Part shown: piece by piece, positions 27,834 through 36,670 of the stretch
Numbering within the stretch: position 1 is the stretch's first letter
How the letters are laid out: each line of letters begins with the position of its first letter
NCBI GenBank assembly: GCA_003349915.1
Contig: QFXE01000021.1
Coordinates: 62,001-126,000 of the forward strand
Length of the DNA: 64,000 bases
Reading direction: 5' to 3'
From: an endosymbiont of Escarpia spicata
Lineage (GTDB): Bacteria > Pseudomonadota > Gammaproteobacteria > Chromatiales > Chromatiaceae
The notes under the pieces: generated by a model
Seen by the model: the letters and a program-made list of their open reading frames with translations, nothing else
Databases searched by the model: none
What the model was told of the DNA's origin: nothing
Translations under genes and position numbers: made by a program

Positions 27834-30026
27834 TTAAACCACCCGTTTGACGTCCATCACGTCAGGCAACTGCTCGACTTTGGTTAGCAGCCGACTGAGC
27901 TGTTCCATATCGTTCACTTCGACGGTGAATTGCATCGTGGCAGTATCGGCCTTGCGGTCACTATGTGTTGTGACGCTGATGACATCAACCTCGTCGCTGG
28001 TGAAGATCGATGAGATATCACGCAGCAGACCCTTACGATCAGCCGCAAGGATACGGATATCGACCGGGTAGGTTGACTCTTCATGCTGATCACTCCAGCC
28101 TACCTCCACCAGACGCCCCAGTTCGTCCTCATCCATCGCGCGGATATTGGAGCAATTCCGCCGATGCACCGTCACCCCCCGGCCGCGGGTGACGTAACCA
28201 ACAATGGAATCATAGGGAACCGGCTTGCAACAACGGGCCATGGTGGTCATCAGATCGTCGACCCCATCCACCACCACTTCGCCTTTGATCTGCGCTTTAG
28301 TGCGCGCCTTTTCCAGGGGCAGTTCGGTCTGCTCCTGCTGCTTTTCTCTTATCCCGGAACCGGCCACCTGCACGGGTGACAGTTCGCCACGGCCGATGGC
28401 GGCATAGACATCGTCAACCTGTTTGAGATTGTGTCTCTCCGCAACTTTTTCCAGGTCGGGCTTTTCGATCACACTGAGACGGACGATTTCCCTGTCCAGG
28501 GCCGCACGACCAAGCTCGACATAGTGCTCATAATCGAGGTGTTTGAACCACTGGCGCACCCGGCTTCGCGCCCGACTGCTCTTCAGATAGCCGAGATGAG
28601 GATTGATCCAGTCCCGGCTGGGTGTGCCGTTCTTCGAGGTCAATACTTCAACGATTTCACCGCTCTTCAGGGGACGTGTGAGCTGCACAATGTGGCCATC
28701 CACCTTCGCTCCCTTGCACCTGTGCCCGACATCGGTATGGACCGCATAGGCGAAGTCGAGCGGCGTCGAGCCTTTCGGCAACTCGACCACCTTGCTCTGC
28801 GGCGTGAGGACATAGATGCGGGTTGCCTCCATCTCCGTGTCGATATGTTCGAGATGATCGCCATTGTCTTTCAGCTCCAGCCAGTGGCGCATCCAGACAA
28901 CGCGCAGCTCGAAGTCAGCATCATGTTTGGCGTTCTCCTTGTAGCGCCAATGGGCTGCGACACCCAATTCCGAATGGTGATGCATATCCTGCGTGCGAAT
29001 CTGTACCTCCAGCGTCTTGTCCTCAGGACCGATCACCGCAGTGTGAATGGATTGGTACATATTTGCCTTGGGGGTGGCGATGTAGTCATCGAATTCACCG
29101 GGGATGTGTTTCCAGAGCCCGTGCACGATACCAAGCACCTCGTAACACTGGGAAATATCACTTACCAACACCCGCACCGCCCGCAGGTCGAAGATTTGTT
29201 CGATATCCACCGCTTTGCGCTGCATCTTCCTCCAGATGGAGTAGATATGCTTGGGACGGCCACTGATATCCGCCTCTATGCCCTGTTTGCGAAACTCCCC
29301 GTCGAGCAGTTCAATCACTTCGTTGATAAACTGCTCCCGGTCCTCGCGCCGTCCATCCAGTTGACTGGCCAGACGCTTGTAATCAACCGGATTGAGAAAA
29401 CGCAGAGACAGGTCTTCCAACTCCCATTTGACCTGCCAGATGCCCAACCGGTTGGCCAGTGGCGCATAGATGGCGCGGGTCTCCTGCGCCAGACGCAAAC
29501 GGGTCTCTTCGGGAAGCTCACGGGCAATGCGCATCAGATGCAACCGCTCGCCCACAACAATCAACACGACGCGGACATCTTCCGCGATCCCCAGCAAGAG
29601 TCGCCGCAGGTTCTCTGCGTGCTCCGCCTCATCCACATGTTTGGTTTCGGAGGATAGACCGGTCAGGGCGTCGATTCGGGTGAGGTCATCCACCATGATG
29701 GCAACGCTTTTACCAAAGCGTTCTTTCAGCTGCTCCAGAGTGATCGCTGAATCGGTCAGCGACCCAAGCAGTATCGCCGCCGCAAGGGTCTCGCGGTCGA
29801 GGCGCATGCCAAACAGAATCTCCGCCACCGACAGGCCATGACGCAGCCGGGTCTCACCGGCGGGAAGAAAGACGTCGCCACCCGCATCCAACGCCAATTC
29901 ACAGGCGTCTCGCAGATAGTCGACATCCTCCCGGCTGCTCTCCTGCCCATACGCCTCCAGCCAGGCATCGATGCCCTGCTGATCGACAGACGTTCCTTCG
30001 GGCAGACTGGTGGTTACACTGACCAT
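27834..30026 (-). CDS. relA: (p)ppGpp synthetase RelA
   Basis: This 730-residue RelA/SpoT homologue makes (p)ppGpp from ATP and GTP/GDP at stalled ribosomes. The N-terminal domain lacks the HD hydrolase motif (LLGSLTDSAITLEQLKERFG where HD would be), so it should be synthetase-only like gammaproteobacterial RelA. The synthetase region includes YAPLANRLGIWQVKWELEDL and GRPKHIYSIWRKM. TGS (LPKGSTPLDFAYAVHTDVGH) and a C-terminal ACT domain (DRKGLLRDISSIFT) follow. The length is normal. Confidence 0.93.
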   Translation of the reverse strand: MVSVTTSLPEGTSVDQQGIDAWLEAYGQESSREDVDYLRDACELALDAGGDVFLPAGETRLRHGLSVAEILFGMRLDRETLAAAILLGSLTDSAITLEQLKERFGKSVAIMVDDLTRIDALTGLSSETKHVDEAEHAENLRRLLLGIAEDVRVVLIVVGERLHLMRIARELPEETRLRLAQETRAIYAPLANRLGIWQVKWELEDLSLRFLNPVDYKRLASQLDGRREDREQFINEVIELLDGEFRKQGIEADISGRPKHIYSIWRKMQRKAVDIEQIFDLRAVRVLVSDISQCYEVLGIVHGLWKHIPGEFDDYIATPKANMYQSIHTAVIGPEDKTLEVQIRTQDMHHHSELGVAAHWRYKENAKHDADFELRVVWMRHWLELKDNGDHLEHIDTEMEATRIYVLTPQSKVVELPKGSTPLDFAYAVHTDVGHRCKGAKVDGHIVQLTRPLKSGEIVEVLTSKNGTPSRDWINPHLGYLKSSRARSRVRQWFKHLDYEHYVELGRAALDREIVRLSVIEKPDLEKVAERHNLKQVDDVYAAIGRGELSPVQVAGSGIREKQQEQTELPLEKARTKAQIKGEVVVDGVDDLMTTMARCCKPVPYDSIVGYVTRGRGVTVHRRNCSNIRAMDEDELGRLVEVGWSDQHEESTYPVDIRILAADRKGLLRDISSIFTSDEVDVISVTTHSDRKADTATMQFTVEVNDMEQLSRLLTKVEQLPDVMDVKRVV

Positions 30027-30057
30027 TGGCGATTCACTGTGTTAGCGTCTGCTCACA

Positions 30058-31299
30058 CTAGTCGAGTACATGGCTCACAAGTCCATCCGCCAGCTTGGGC
30101 TCGAACCAGGTCGATTTGGGGGGCATCACCTCCCCCGCATCGGCTACCGCCATCAGGTCTTCCATCCCGGTGGGAAAGAACGAAAACGCAACCTGCATCT
30201 CACCGCTGTCCACTCTTTTCTCCAGACCAGCCAGACCGCGAATGCCGCCGACAAAGTCGATGCGGCTGTCACGGCGAGGATCGGAGATCCCAAGAATCGG
30301 ATCGATCAGATTGTTGGCCAACAGACTCACGTCCAAGCGACCCACCGGATCGTCGCTGGGGATACGCTCTCCACTCAGGCGCAGACGGTACCACTGCTTG
30401 TCCAGATACATGCCGAATTCGGCAGGCTGCGACGGCTTAACCGGTAAATCGCTGGTTTCGACACTGAAAGCCTCACCGACCCGAGACAGAAAGGCTGCTG
30501 GATCCAGCCCGTTGAGATCCTTCACCACCCGATTGTAGTCGAGGATCTGCATCTGATTGTGGGGGAAAATCACAGTCAGAAAGTAATTGTAGGACTCGTC
30601 GCCCGTATGGTTTGGATTGTCCGCCTTGCGGACAGCACCTACCCGGGAACCCGCCGCCGAGCGATGGTGGCCATCGGCCACGTAGAGGGCATCCATGGCA
30701 TCGAAAGCATCTGTCAGCCTAGCGACTGTGGTCTTATCAGCCACCACCCAGATCTCATGCAGCACACCATCAGCGGCGGTGACTTCGATAACTGGTGCGG
30801 CACTGCTTATCTCTGCAAGAGTGCTGTCGACAACGGAGGTACTGGGATAGACCAGAAACACCGGACCGGTCTGAGCGTTGAGGGCATCGACCTGACGCAC
30901 CCTGTCATCCTCTTTCGCAGGACGGGTGAATTCATGCTTTTTGATTCGATTGTTGTCGTAAGCATCTACAGAGGCAACAGCCGCCAGCCCCGTCTGCACA
31001 TGCTCACCCATGGTCAGCCGATAGACATAGAAACAGGGTTTTTCGTCCCGCACCAGTACGCCTTCATCCTCCATCTTCGCCAGGTTTTCCGCCGCCTTGG
31101 CATAGACTTCGGGCGCATAAGGGTCAGTGCCTTCAGGCAGGTCAACCTCTGGGCGGGAGATATGCAGGAAACTCCAGGGACGGCCCACCACCATCTCGCG
31201 GGCTTCCGCTTCATTCATTACATCGTAAGGTGGGGCGGCCACATCGGCGGCACGACCAGCGGCGGGACGCAGCCCCGGAAACGCTCTGATCAACGGCAT
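30058..31299 (-). CDS. DUF1015 family protein
   Basis: The 413-residue cytoplasmic protein starts MPLIRAFPGLRPAAGRAADV and contains AAPPYDVMNEAEAREM, a typical DUF1015 opening. Further conserved parts are FYVYRLTMGEHVQTGLAAVA and ALYVADGHHRSAAGSRV. Family members are unassigned; some occur near serine and phosphonate metabolism genes. It is separated from relA by 31 bp on the same strand and could be co-transcribed with it. The family is clear; the function is unknown. Confidence 0.85.
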   Translation of the reverse strand: MPLIRAFPGLRPAAGRAADVAAPPYDVMNEAEAREMVVGRPWSFLHISRPEVDLPEGTDPYAPEVYAKAAENLAKMEDEGVLVRDEKPCFYVYRLTMGEHVQTGLAAVASVDAYDNNRIKKHEFTRPAKEDDRVRQVDALNAQTGPVFLVYPSTSVVDSTLAEISSAAPVIEVTAADGVLHEIWVVADKTTVARLTDAFDAMDALYVADGHHRSAAGSRVGAVRKADNPNHTGDESYNYFLTVIFPHNQMQILDYNRVVKDLNGLDPAAFLSRVGEAFSVETSDLPVKPSQPAEFGMYLDKQWYRLRLSGERIPSDDPVGRLDVSLLANNLIDPILGISDPRRDSRIDFVGGIRGLAGLEKRVDSGEMQVAFSFFPTGMEDLMAVADAGEVMPPKSTWFEPKLADGLVSHVLD

Positions 31300-31410
31300 G
31301 TTGAGATCCTTAAAAGTTCAGGTGGAGAGACGCTACGGCGTCAACAAAAAGTAAAACCCAGAGATTGTTTCAAATGCATGAGCCATAGATCAAGCACATT
31401 CCCTGATCCA

Positions 31411-31428
31411 TGTCAGAAAATTCCTACA
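31411..31428 (+). promoter_or_regulatory. GacA/LetA/UvrY-type upstream box
   Basis: TGTCAG, AAAATT, CCTACA is an 18 bp interrupted palindrome matching the GacA box TGTAAG-N6-CTTACA with exact spacing and two differences. It also agrees with the Legionella LetA element TNAGAAATTTCTNA at most positions. It lies about 55 bp upstream of the putative start of a GGA-rich RNA. Confidence 0.65.
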
Positions 31429-31464
31429 TAAACGCCGGATATTTCCCGCAGATAAAATTCGGCT

Positions 31465-31605
31465 CAAGTGCCAAGATTAAGTTGTCGCCATAAGGACGTT
31501 ATGGATGACATCAAGGCGCACGGATGCACCAAGGATTGAAACATTTGCCAACCAAGCAGGGCGACATCGCCCCGGCTCCCACGGATCAGGGAGCCGGGGT
31601 TTTTT
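31465..31605 (+). ncRNA. Candidate Csr/Rsm-type regulatory sRNA (CsrA sponge)
   Basis: About 140 nt with several GGA motifs presented in hairpin loops. Hairpin 1 is CCATAA-GGACG-TTATGG (31488-31504). Hairpin 2 is GGCGCA-CGGA-TGCACC (31515-31530, one mismatch). CAAGGATTG (31530-31538) shows a third GGA, and the terminator loop ACGGATCA (31581-31588) a fourth; ATGGATG gives another. The terminator has an 11 bp stem (31570-31580 / 31589-31599) plus T6. A TAAAAT sits at 31453-31458 and a GacA-like box upstream. No ORF of note is present on this strand. The 3' end is antisense to the end of folK. The start site is estimated. CsrB/RsmY/RsmZ RNAs of gammaproteobacteria have exactly this architecture. 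Confidence 0.7.
31570..31605 (+). terminator. Rho-independent terminator of the candidate sRNA
   Basis: CCCCGGCTCCC / GGGAGCCGGGG forms a perfect 11 bp stem with loop ACGGATCA, followed by TTTTTT CTTTT on the plus strand. Orientation shows that it ends plus-strand transcription, where no protein gene exists. Its loop carries a GGA motif. Confidence 0.85.
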
Positions 31606-32119
31606 CTTTTCCGCCTGCCGGCTGGCCATCCACAGGCCAGATACGCTGATCTGCGTCATCGAAAACATCCCAAAGCGCCTGGTAGCTTTTTCCAATCAGG
31701 GGATGCATCTCTTCCCCCGCGACCTCAGACAGCGGCAGCAGGACAAAAGCGTAGTGGATAATTTCATCCCTCGGCAGCTGCAGTTTTGGTGAATCTATCA
31801 CCTGGTCTCCATAGGTCAACAGGTCAATATCCAGGGTCCTGGGGGTATATTTGTCTCCCGAGCGCACCCGGCCATTGGCATCTTCAATCCCCCGCAGCCG
31901 CTGGACCAGCGCTTCAACAGGCAAACCGGTTTCAATCCCCACCACCAGATTGTAAAAACTGTTCCCATCAAAACCGACAGCCTCACTCTCATAGGTGCGG
32001 GAGACCACCAGCTCACCGAATTGAGCCTTCAGATCGTGCAGTGCCTGAGTGATATGGCGCTGTCTGTCGATATTGCTGCCCAGGCTCAACCAGATTCTGA
32101 CCACTGCAGACTCAGTCAC
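31586..32119 (-). CDS. folK: 2-amino-4-hydroxy-6-hydroxymethyldihydropteridine pyrophosphokinase
   Basis: HPPK transfers pyrophosphate from ATP to 6-hydroxymethyl-dihydropterin in folate synthesis. I start at GTG 32119, which overlaps the folB end by 8 bp and gives a normal-sized 177-residue protein beginning VTESAVVRIWLSLGSN. Signature pieces are LSLGSNIDRQRHI, YNLVVGIETGL and the HPPK motif RTLDIDLLTYGD with PRDEIIHYAFVLLPL. The last codons run into the convergent sRNA terminator. Confidence 0.92.
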   Translation of the reverse strand: MTESAVVRIWLSLGSNIDRQRHITQALHDLKAQFGELVVSRTYESEAVGFDGNSFYNLVVGIETGLPVEALVQRLRGIEDANGRVRSGDKYTPRTLDIDLLTYGDQVIDSPKLQLPRDEIIHYAFVLLPLSEVAGEEMHPLIGKSYQALWDVFDDADQRIWPVDGQPAGGKEKTPAP

Positions 32120-32468
32120 GACTGCCCCGCTCGATGATGACCCCGACATCCCGTGCAGCACTTACCGCACCAATCTTGTTCATGGTCAACCGCACCCAGG
32201 GTACTTCGAACTCGTCGAGCACGATGTCCGCACAGCGCTCCGCCAACGTCTCCACCAGCTGGAACTCACTCCCCTCCACGAACTGAATCAGCCGCTTGGA
32301 GACCGCCTTGTAATCCAGGGTATCGTCGATGTGATCGCTCTCAGCCGCACGGGCTATGTCTGCTCCCATTTCGAGATCGATCACCACCGGTTGCCTGATC
32401 TCCCGCTCCCAGTCGTAGATGCCGATTACCGTCTCGATGCGCAGATTTCTGATGAAGACAATATCCAT
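32112..32468 (-). CDS. folB: Dihydroneopterin aldolase
   Basis: The 118-residue enzyme converts 7,8-dihydroneopterin to 6-hydroxymethyl-dihydropterin. It starts MDIVFIRNLRIETVIGIYDW with the conserved IG.Y/DWER region, then DDTLDYKAVSKRLIQFVEGS and FQLVETLAERCADIVLDEF, which includes the catalytic-region Glu. The length is normal. It precedes folK in a tight unit for two consecutive folate steps, divergent from plsY. Confidence 0.95.
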   Translation of the reverse strand: MDIVFIRNLRIETVIGIYDWEREIRQPVVIDLEMGADIARAAESDHIDDTLDYKAVSKRLIQFVEGSEFQLVETLAERCADIVLDEFEVPWVRLTMNKIGAVSAARDVGVIIERGSRD

Positions 32469-32597
32469 AGTTTTTCGTTATTGCTTAGCTATCAAGACAT
32501 GACATGTTAGAGATCCGGGGGAGAAAATCCAATCCGGTAAGTACCTTCTTTTTCAGCAGGTATTGACCTTGTAGTGGCTTAGGGTTCCAATTCACCT

Positions 32598-33200
32598 ATG
32601 ATCATTGAAATACTGCTTGTGCTCGGCGCCTACCTGTTGGGCTCCATCTCCAGCGCCATCATCGTCTGCAAATTGATGAGGCTGCCCGACCCCCGCACCC
32701 AGGGCTCCAACAATCCCGGCGCCACCAATGTGCTGCGAATCGGCGGCAAAAAAGCGGCGGCAATCACCCTGCTGGGTGACATGCTGAAAGGGCTGATCCC
32801 GATGCTGATCGCCCATCTGTTCACCGATTCACCACTGATCCTCGCCCTCACCGCCATGGCGGCCTTCCTCGGTCATCTCTATCCGCTGTTTTTCGGCTTT
32901 CAGGGAGGCAAGGGTGTGGCGACAGCGCTGGGCGTGCAGTTCGGCCTGCACTGGGCAGTCGGTGGCTCAGTGGCACTGGTTTGGCTCTTCATGGCCAAGG
33001 TGCTGAACATCTCCTCCCTGGCCGCCCTCGTCTCCATGGCCCTGGCGCCGGTTTTCGTCTGGTACTTCTGGCCTGCACCGGAACTGATCGCCATGCAGGT
33101 TGTGATGAGCATTATTCTGTTCTGGCGTCACCGCAGCAATATCCAAAATCTGCTACAGGGTGGCGAGGGAAAGATCTCCAAAGATCAAGAAGCGGAGTAA
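32598..33200 (+). CDS. plsY: Glycerol-3-phosphate acyltransferase PlsY
   Basis: This 200-residue inner-membrane enzyme acylates glycerol-3-phosphate with acyl-phosphate. It has five hydrophobic helices and the three conserved motifs: GSISSAIIV near the start, RTQGSNNPGATNVLRIGGKK, and FLGHLYPLFFGFQGGKGVATALG. The length is normal. It is divergent from folB, the arrangement often seen in gammaproteobacteria. Confidence 0.95.
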   Translation: MIIEILLVLGAYLLGSISSAIIVCKLMRLPDPRTQGSNNPGATNVLRIGGKKAAAITLLGDMLKGLIPMLIAHLFTDSPLILALTAMAAFLGHLYPLFFGFQGGKGVATALGVQFGLHWAVGGSVALVWLFMAKVLNISSLAALVSMALAPVFVWYFWPAPELIAMQVVMSIILFWRHRSNIQNLLQGGEGKISKDQEAE

Positions 33201-33242
33201 CGCCCACGGGAAATATGTTCGCGGATAACAAGGGGGGCACTG

Positions 33243-34982
33243 ATGGATCTCACCACCGGACTGACAGGCATGCTACCGGCCATCATACTGGTCAGCGCTG
33301 TGCTCAGCGCCCTTCTCTCACTCATCCTGATCCGCATCTACCGACGCGCGGTCATCCGCTCCATGAACAGGGGCACGCAAGCGGACGGCCCGCCATCTCG
33401 GGCAGAAATTTCTGAAACAAAGCGTGTAACCGGCACTTTATCGATTTCCACGCTTAAGCCCGATGACACCATCTCTCAGGAGGCCCTGGCTGCTTATTCC
33501 AGGACTTCCGATTCACTACGGCAACTCGGGGGCGTCTACCTGCTGGCGGGGCTGGCATACGCAGTGATCCTCAGTCTGCCCTGGATGATCACAGCGGGTG
33601 ATGGTTTCCCGCTGATGCGTTTTGTTTGGCTTGCGCTCTGTTATGCCTGGCCAACCCTACTTACGCTCCAGTTGGTGGCCCTAACCTCGCGGCGTGAACG
33701 TTTTCTGGCCTTTGGGGTTTACGGCCTGCTGCTGGTCTCGGCAGCAACCATCGCGCGAATACGAAATCCTGCGCTGGATGCCGGGCTGCTCACCTTCTTC
33801 TGGTTGTTTGCCAATGCCGCCGCCACCCTCCTGCTGACTGCTTTTATGACGCGACGCATACGCGCGGTAGGCTCCCTGGTCTTGGCCTTCGTTGTTGCCG
33901 GGGTCACAGGTGCCTTCCTTCTCGTAACTCTCGCAGGCAGCAGCGACGACATGTTGACGGGCATCTCAACCGCTGGGTTTGCCATGGGACTCGGCGCAAC
34001 ATCCCTCTTTGTTCTTCTGCACCTCGCCGGCTTTATCCTGTTTGCCATACTCGGATGGTGGCTACTCGGTCGCCTGGGCCGGGCCTACCGGCACAAACGC
34101 ATGAGTGATCAGTCGATCATGATAGATGCCATGTGGCTGCTGTTCGGTGTGTTGCAATCCATCACCCTCGCCTTTGAGAATTGGGCCTGGATCTTTACCG
34201 GCCTGGTCGCCTTCGGCGCCTACAAGCTGATAACGCACATCGGCTTTGCCCGCTTCTTTCCCGTCATGCGGGACAAATCCGGCCACTCATTGCTGCTGTT
34301 GCGGGTCTTCTCTCTCGGTCGGCGCAGTGAACAGCTGTTCGATCAGTTTAAGAAACGCCGGCTGAGAATCGGCGATATCAATCTCATTGCCGGTCCTGAC
34401 CTAGCAACAACCACGGTAGAACCCCACGAATTCCTCGATTTTGTCGGCGGGCGCCTCTCACGTCAGTTCATTGAAACCGACCAGGATCTGCAGGAACGCT
34501 TGGAGAGACGTGATATCAGCCCTGATCCGGATGGCCGCTACCGGGTCAATGAATTCTTCTGCCGACAACATAGCTGGCAGATGACCATGCAGCAGCTGGC
34601 CGCCAATACCACGGCGGTCCTGATGGACCTGCGCAGCTTCTCCAGCAGCAACCAAGGCTGTCTATGGGAGTTGGAACAGCTACTGAAAGGGGTCTCATTG
34701 GAGAGGGTGATTTTTCTGCTGGATGAAACCACTGACCGCCGGCTTCTCGAAGCGCGACTCCAGGAGATTTGGCAGCGGCTTCCCGCCGATTCAGTCAACA
34801 CTATGCAGGGAGAGGCAACAATCAGACTTATCCTCTTGTCCGACACGGCCGGATGGAATATTGACGATGTTGTCAGGCAGACCATACAGGCGTGTGACAG
34901 GGTGAGCCATGACCGAAGGTCCAGTGGACCTTCGCAGCATGGCGAACGACCGGACAGGAAGTCCGGGCCGGGGTCAATATAG
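33243..34982 (+). CDS. Polytopic membrane protein with a soluble C-terminal domain, unknown
   Basis: This 579-residue protein has about eight to nine hydrophobic helices between residues 5 and 330. A soluble C-terminal domain of about 230 residues begins HSLLLLRVFSLGRRSEQLFD. That domain has alternating strands and helices (INLIAGPDL; TTAVLMDLRSFSSSNQGCLW; RVIFLLDETTDRRLLEARLQ), giving a Rossmann-like or TIR/SLOG-like impression, including an E following an S-rich strand. I do not recognise a named family. It lies 42 bp after plsY. An enzymatic or nucleotide-binding role for the C-terminus is only a guess. Confidence 0.7.
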   Translation: MDLTTGLTGMLPAIILVSAVLSALLSLILIRIYRRAVIRSMNRGTQADGPPSRAEISETKRVTGTLSISTLKPDDTISQEALAAYSRTSDSLRQLGGVYLLAGLAYAVILSLPWMITAGDGFPLMRFVWLALCYAWPTLLTLQLVALTSRRERFLAFGVYGLLLVSAATIARIRNPALDAGLLTFFWLFANAAATLLLTAFMTRRIRAVGSLVLAFVVAGVTGAFLLVTLAGSSDDMLTGISTAGFAMGLGATSLFVLLHLAGFILFAILGWWLLGRLGRAYRHKRMSDQSIMIDAMWLLFGVLQSITLAFENWAWIFTGLVAFGAYKLITHIGFARFFPVMRDKSGHSLLLLRVFSLGRRSEQLFDQFKKRRLRIGDINLIAGPDLATTTVEPHEFLDFVGGRLSRQFIETDQDLQERLERRDISPDPDGRYRVNEFFCRQHSWQMTMQQLAANTTAVLMDLRSFSSSNQGCLWELEQLLKGVSLERVIFLLDETTDRRLLEARLQEIWQRLPADSVNTMQGEATIRLILLSDTAGWNIDDVVRQTIQACDRVSHDRRSSGPSQHGERPDRKSGPGSI

Positions 34983-35005
34983 AACTCAACGGCTTCGCCA
35001 GGGAT

Positions 35006-35061
35006 GGCGAAAGGCGAAAGGCGAAAGGCGAAAGGCGAAAGGCGAAAGGCGAAAGGCGAAA
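35006..35061 (+). repeat. Tandem heptanucleotide repeat (GGCGAAA)x8
   Basis: Eight perfect copies of GGCGAAA run without interruption (56 bp), 24 bp after the end of the unknown membrane protein gene. A unit length not divisible by three would change the reading frame on gain or loss of a copy, and such tracts are prone to slippage. Confidence 0.95.
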
Positions 35062-35114
35062 CAAGTATGTGTCAGGGCCTACCAAATGCAAACATTTTTC
35101 CACACCGAATGCAT

Positions 35115-35203
35115 GTAGGCCCGATCAAGCGTAGCGGATCGGGCACTCAGATTGTGACAATGCTTTTGTGGGTGCCGGTTCCGCTACGCTTGAACCGGCC
35201 TAC
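35115..35203. repeat. Pair of GTAGGCC-type palindromes in opposite orientation
   Basis: Copy 35115-35146 reads GTAGGCCCGATCAAGCGTAG onward and copy 35171-35203 reads GGTGCCGGTTCCGCTACGCT onward. They share the core with 27271-27302 and face each other, forming a BIME-like pair in the tsaD 3' intergenic region. Nothing else is seen between 34983 and 35278 apart from the heptamer tract. Confidence 0.55.
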
Positions 35204-35278
35204 GGACATTCAGCCACCAACGGCAGAAACGACGGAGTTCGGCACATCCATTGGCACGGCCTCCTTTCTCCTTTTGCC

Positions 35279-36310
35279 TCAAACAGCCTCCAGGCCCTCC
35301 ATTCCCCAGCGCGGCCTGGCGGAAAACTGCAACGGCTCGCTCTGTCCTGCCCGCAGACGCTGCCAACCCGCGTAGGCGATCATCGCCCCGTTGTCTGTGC
35401 AGAATTCCGGTCGCGGGTAGTAAGCGCGTCCGCCCTCCTTCACCATCATCTCACCAATGCATTCACGCAAACGGCGATTGGCACTCACACCACCCGCCAT
35501 TACCAGGGTCTTGACGCCGGTCTGCCTTACCGCACGGCGACACTTGATCATCAGGGTATCCACCACCGCATCCTCGAAGGCCCGGGCAATATCCGCCAGG
35601 GTCTGCCGGGGCAGAGGATCACCTTCCTCCCGCTTGGCAGCCTGCTGGGTGTTGAGGGCAAAGGTCTTGAGTCCACTGAAACTGAAATCCAACCCGGGAC
35701 GATCTGTCATCGGACGTGGAAAACGGTAGCGTTTCGGATCGCCATCCTGTGCCAGCTTCGCCAGTTCCGGCCCACCGGGATAGGGCAGCTCCAGCAGTTT
35801 GGCGGTCTTGTCGAACGCCTCTCCCGCGGCATCATCCAGCGACTCCCCCAAAAGCTGGTATCTGCCGATCCCGTCCACTTTAACCAACTGGGTATGCCCG
35901 CCGGAGACCAGCATGGCGATAAAAGGGAAGCCGGGCGACTCCGCCTCCAGCATCGGCGCTAACAGATGCCCCTCCATGTGGTGCACACCCACCGCCGGCA
36001 CCTGCCAGGCCCAGGCCAGACTGCGCCCGATCGCACTGCCCACCAGCAATGCCCCCACCAGGCCGGGGCCAGCCGTGTAGGCCACACCATCGATGGACTC
36101 GCTGCTGATCTGCGCCTGATGAAAAACTTCCCGAATCAGCGGCAAAGCCTTGCGCACGTGGTCCCGCGAGGCCAGCTCCGGCACCACTCCACCGTATTCG
36201 GCATGGATTTCAATCTGACTGTGCAGCGCATGGGCCAGCAGGCCACCTTTGCTGTCATAAACAGCCACACCTGTCTCATCACAAGAGGTCTCTATTCCCA
36301 AAACCCGCAT
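35279..36310 (-). CDS. tsaD: tRNA N6-adenosine threonylcarbamoyltransferase TsaD
   Basis: TsaD transfers threonylcarbamoyl to A37 of ANN-decoding tRNAs. I start at ATG 36310 ([19 protein letters not shown]), the canonical N-terminus, with GGGGA upstream; an ATG six codons earlier is less likely. Metal-binding HMEGH is present ([11 protein letters not shown]), as are [10 protein letters not shown] and [13 protein letters not shown]. At about 343 residues its length is normal. It is divergent from rpsU, the classic gammaproteobacterial arrangement. Confidence 0.96.
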   Translation of the reverse strand: MRVLGIETSCDETGVAVYDSKGGLLAHALHSQIEIHAEYGGVVPELASRDHVRKALPLIREVFHQAQISSESIDGVAYTAGPGLVGALLVGSAIGRSLAWAWQVPAVGVHHMEGHLLAPMLEAESPGFPFIAMLVSGGHTQLVKVDGIGRYQLLGESLDDAAGEAFDKTAKLLELPYPGGPELAKLAQDGDPKRYRFPRPMTDRPGLDFSFSGLKTFALNTQQAAKREEGDPLPRQTLADIARAFEDAVVDTLMIKCRRAVRQTGVKTLVMAGGVSANRRLRECIGEMMVKEGGRAYYPRPEFCTDNGAMIAYAGWQRLRAGQSEPLQFSARPRWGMEGLEAV

Positions 36311-36347
36311 ATTCTGTTGTTTCCCCATAGAGCATGTACGATTAACT

Positions 36348-36376
36348 TTGCAAAACCCGGCATCTGTGCGTAAAAT
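36348..36376 (+). promoter_or_regulatory. Sigma-70 promoter of the rpsU-yqeY-dnaG unit
   Basis: TTGCAA (36348-36353), a 17 bp spacer and TAAAAT (36371-36376) form a good sigma-70 promoter about 50 bp before the rpsU start. It lies in the tsaD-rpsU divergent region. Confidence 0.6.
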
Positions 36377-36429
36377 CCGCGCCTTTCACCGTTTGCAAAG
36401 CTTAACAGAGTCCTAGGAAGCACACACAG

Positions 36430-36645
36430 ATGCCCAACGTACGCGTCAAAGAGAACGAACCTTTTGAAGTTGCCATGCGCCGTTTCAAGCGCTCCTGCGA
36501 GAAGGCCGGCGTCCTCGCCGAAGTCCGCCGCCGCGAGTTCTACGAAAAACCCACTTGGGAGCGCAAGCGCAAGGCAGCAGCAGCAGTCAAGCGTCACCTG
36601 AAGAAGGTCTCGCGCGAGAACCGTCGCTGGGAACGCCAGTACTGA
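36430..36645 (+). CDS. rpsU: 30S ribosomal protein bS21
   Basis: This 71-residue basic protein starts [20 protein letters not shown] and continues [20 protein letters not shown], the standard bS21 sequence. It binds the 30S platform and helps initiation. The length is normal. It heads the macromolecular synthesis operon with yqeY and dnaG. Confidence 0.98.
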   Translation: MPNVRVKENEPFEVAMRRFKRSCEKAGVLAEVRRREFYEKPTWERKRKAAAAVKRHLKKVSRENRRWERQY

Positions 36646-36670
36646 TCCTACCTGACCGGCGCTTTCAGCA

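Noticed and set aside
28431-29657. 408-codon plus-strand ORF
   Set aside because: It is antisense to relA in a GC-rich stretch, with no family features.
30559-31431. 290-codon plus-strand ORF overlapping the DUF1015 gene
   Set aside because: It is antisense to a recognised family gene, and its end falls just inside the putative regulatory box of the sRNA.
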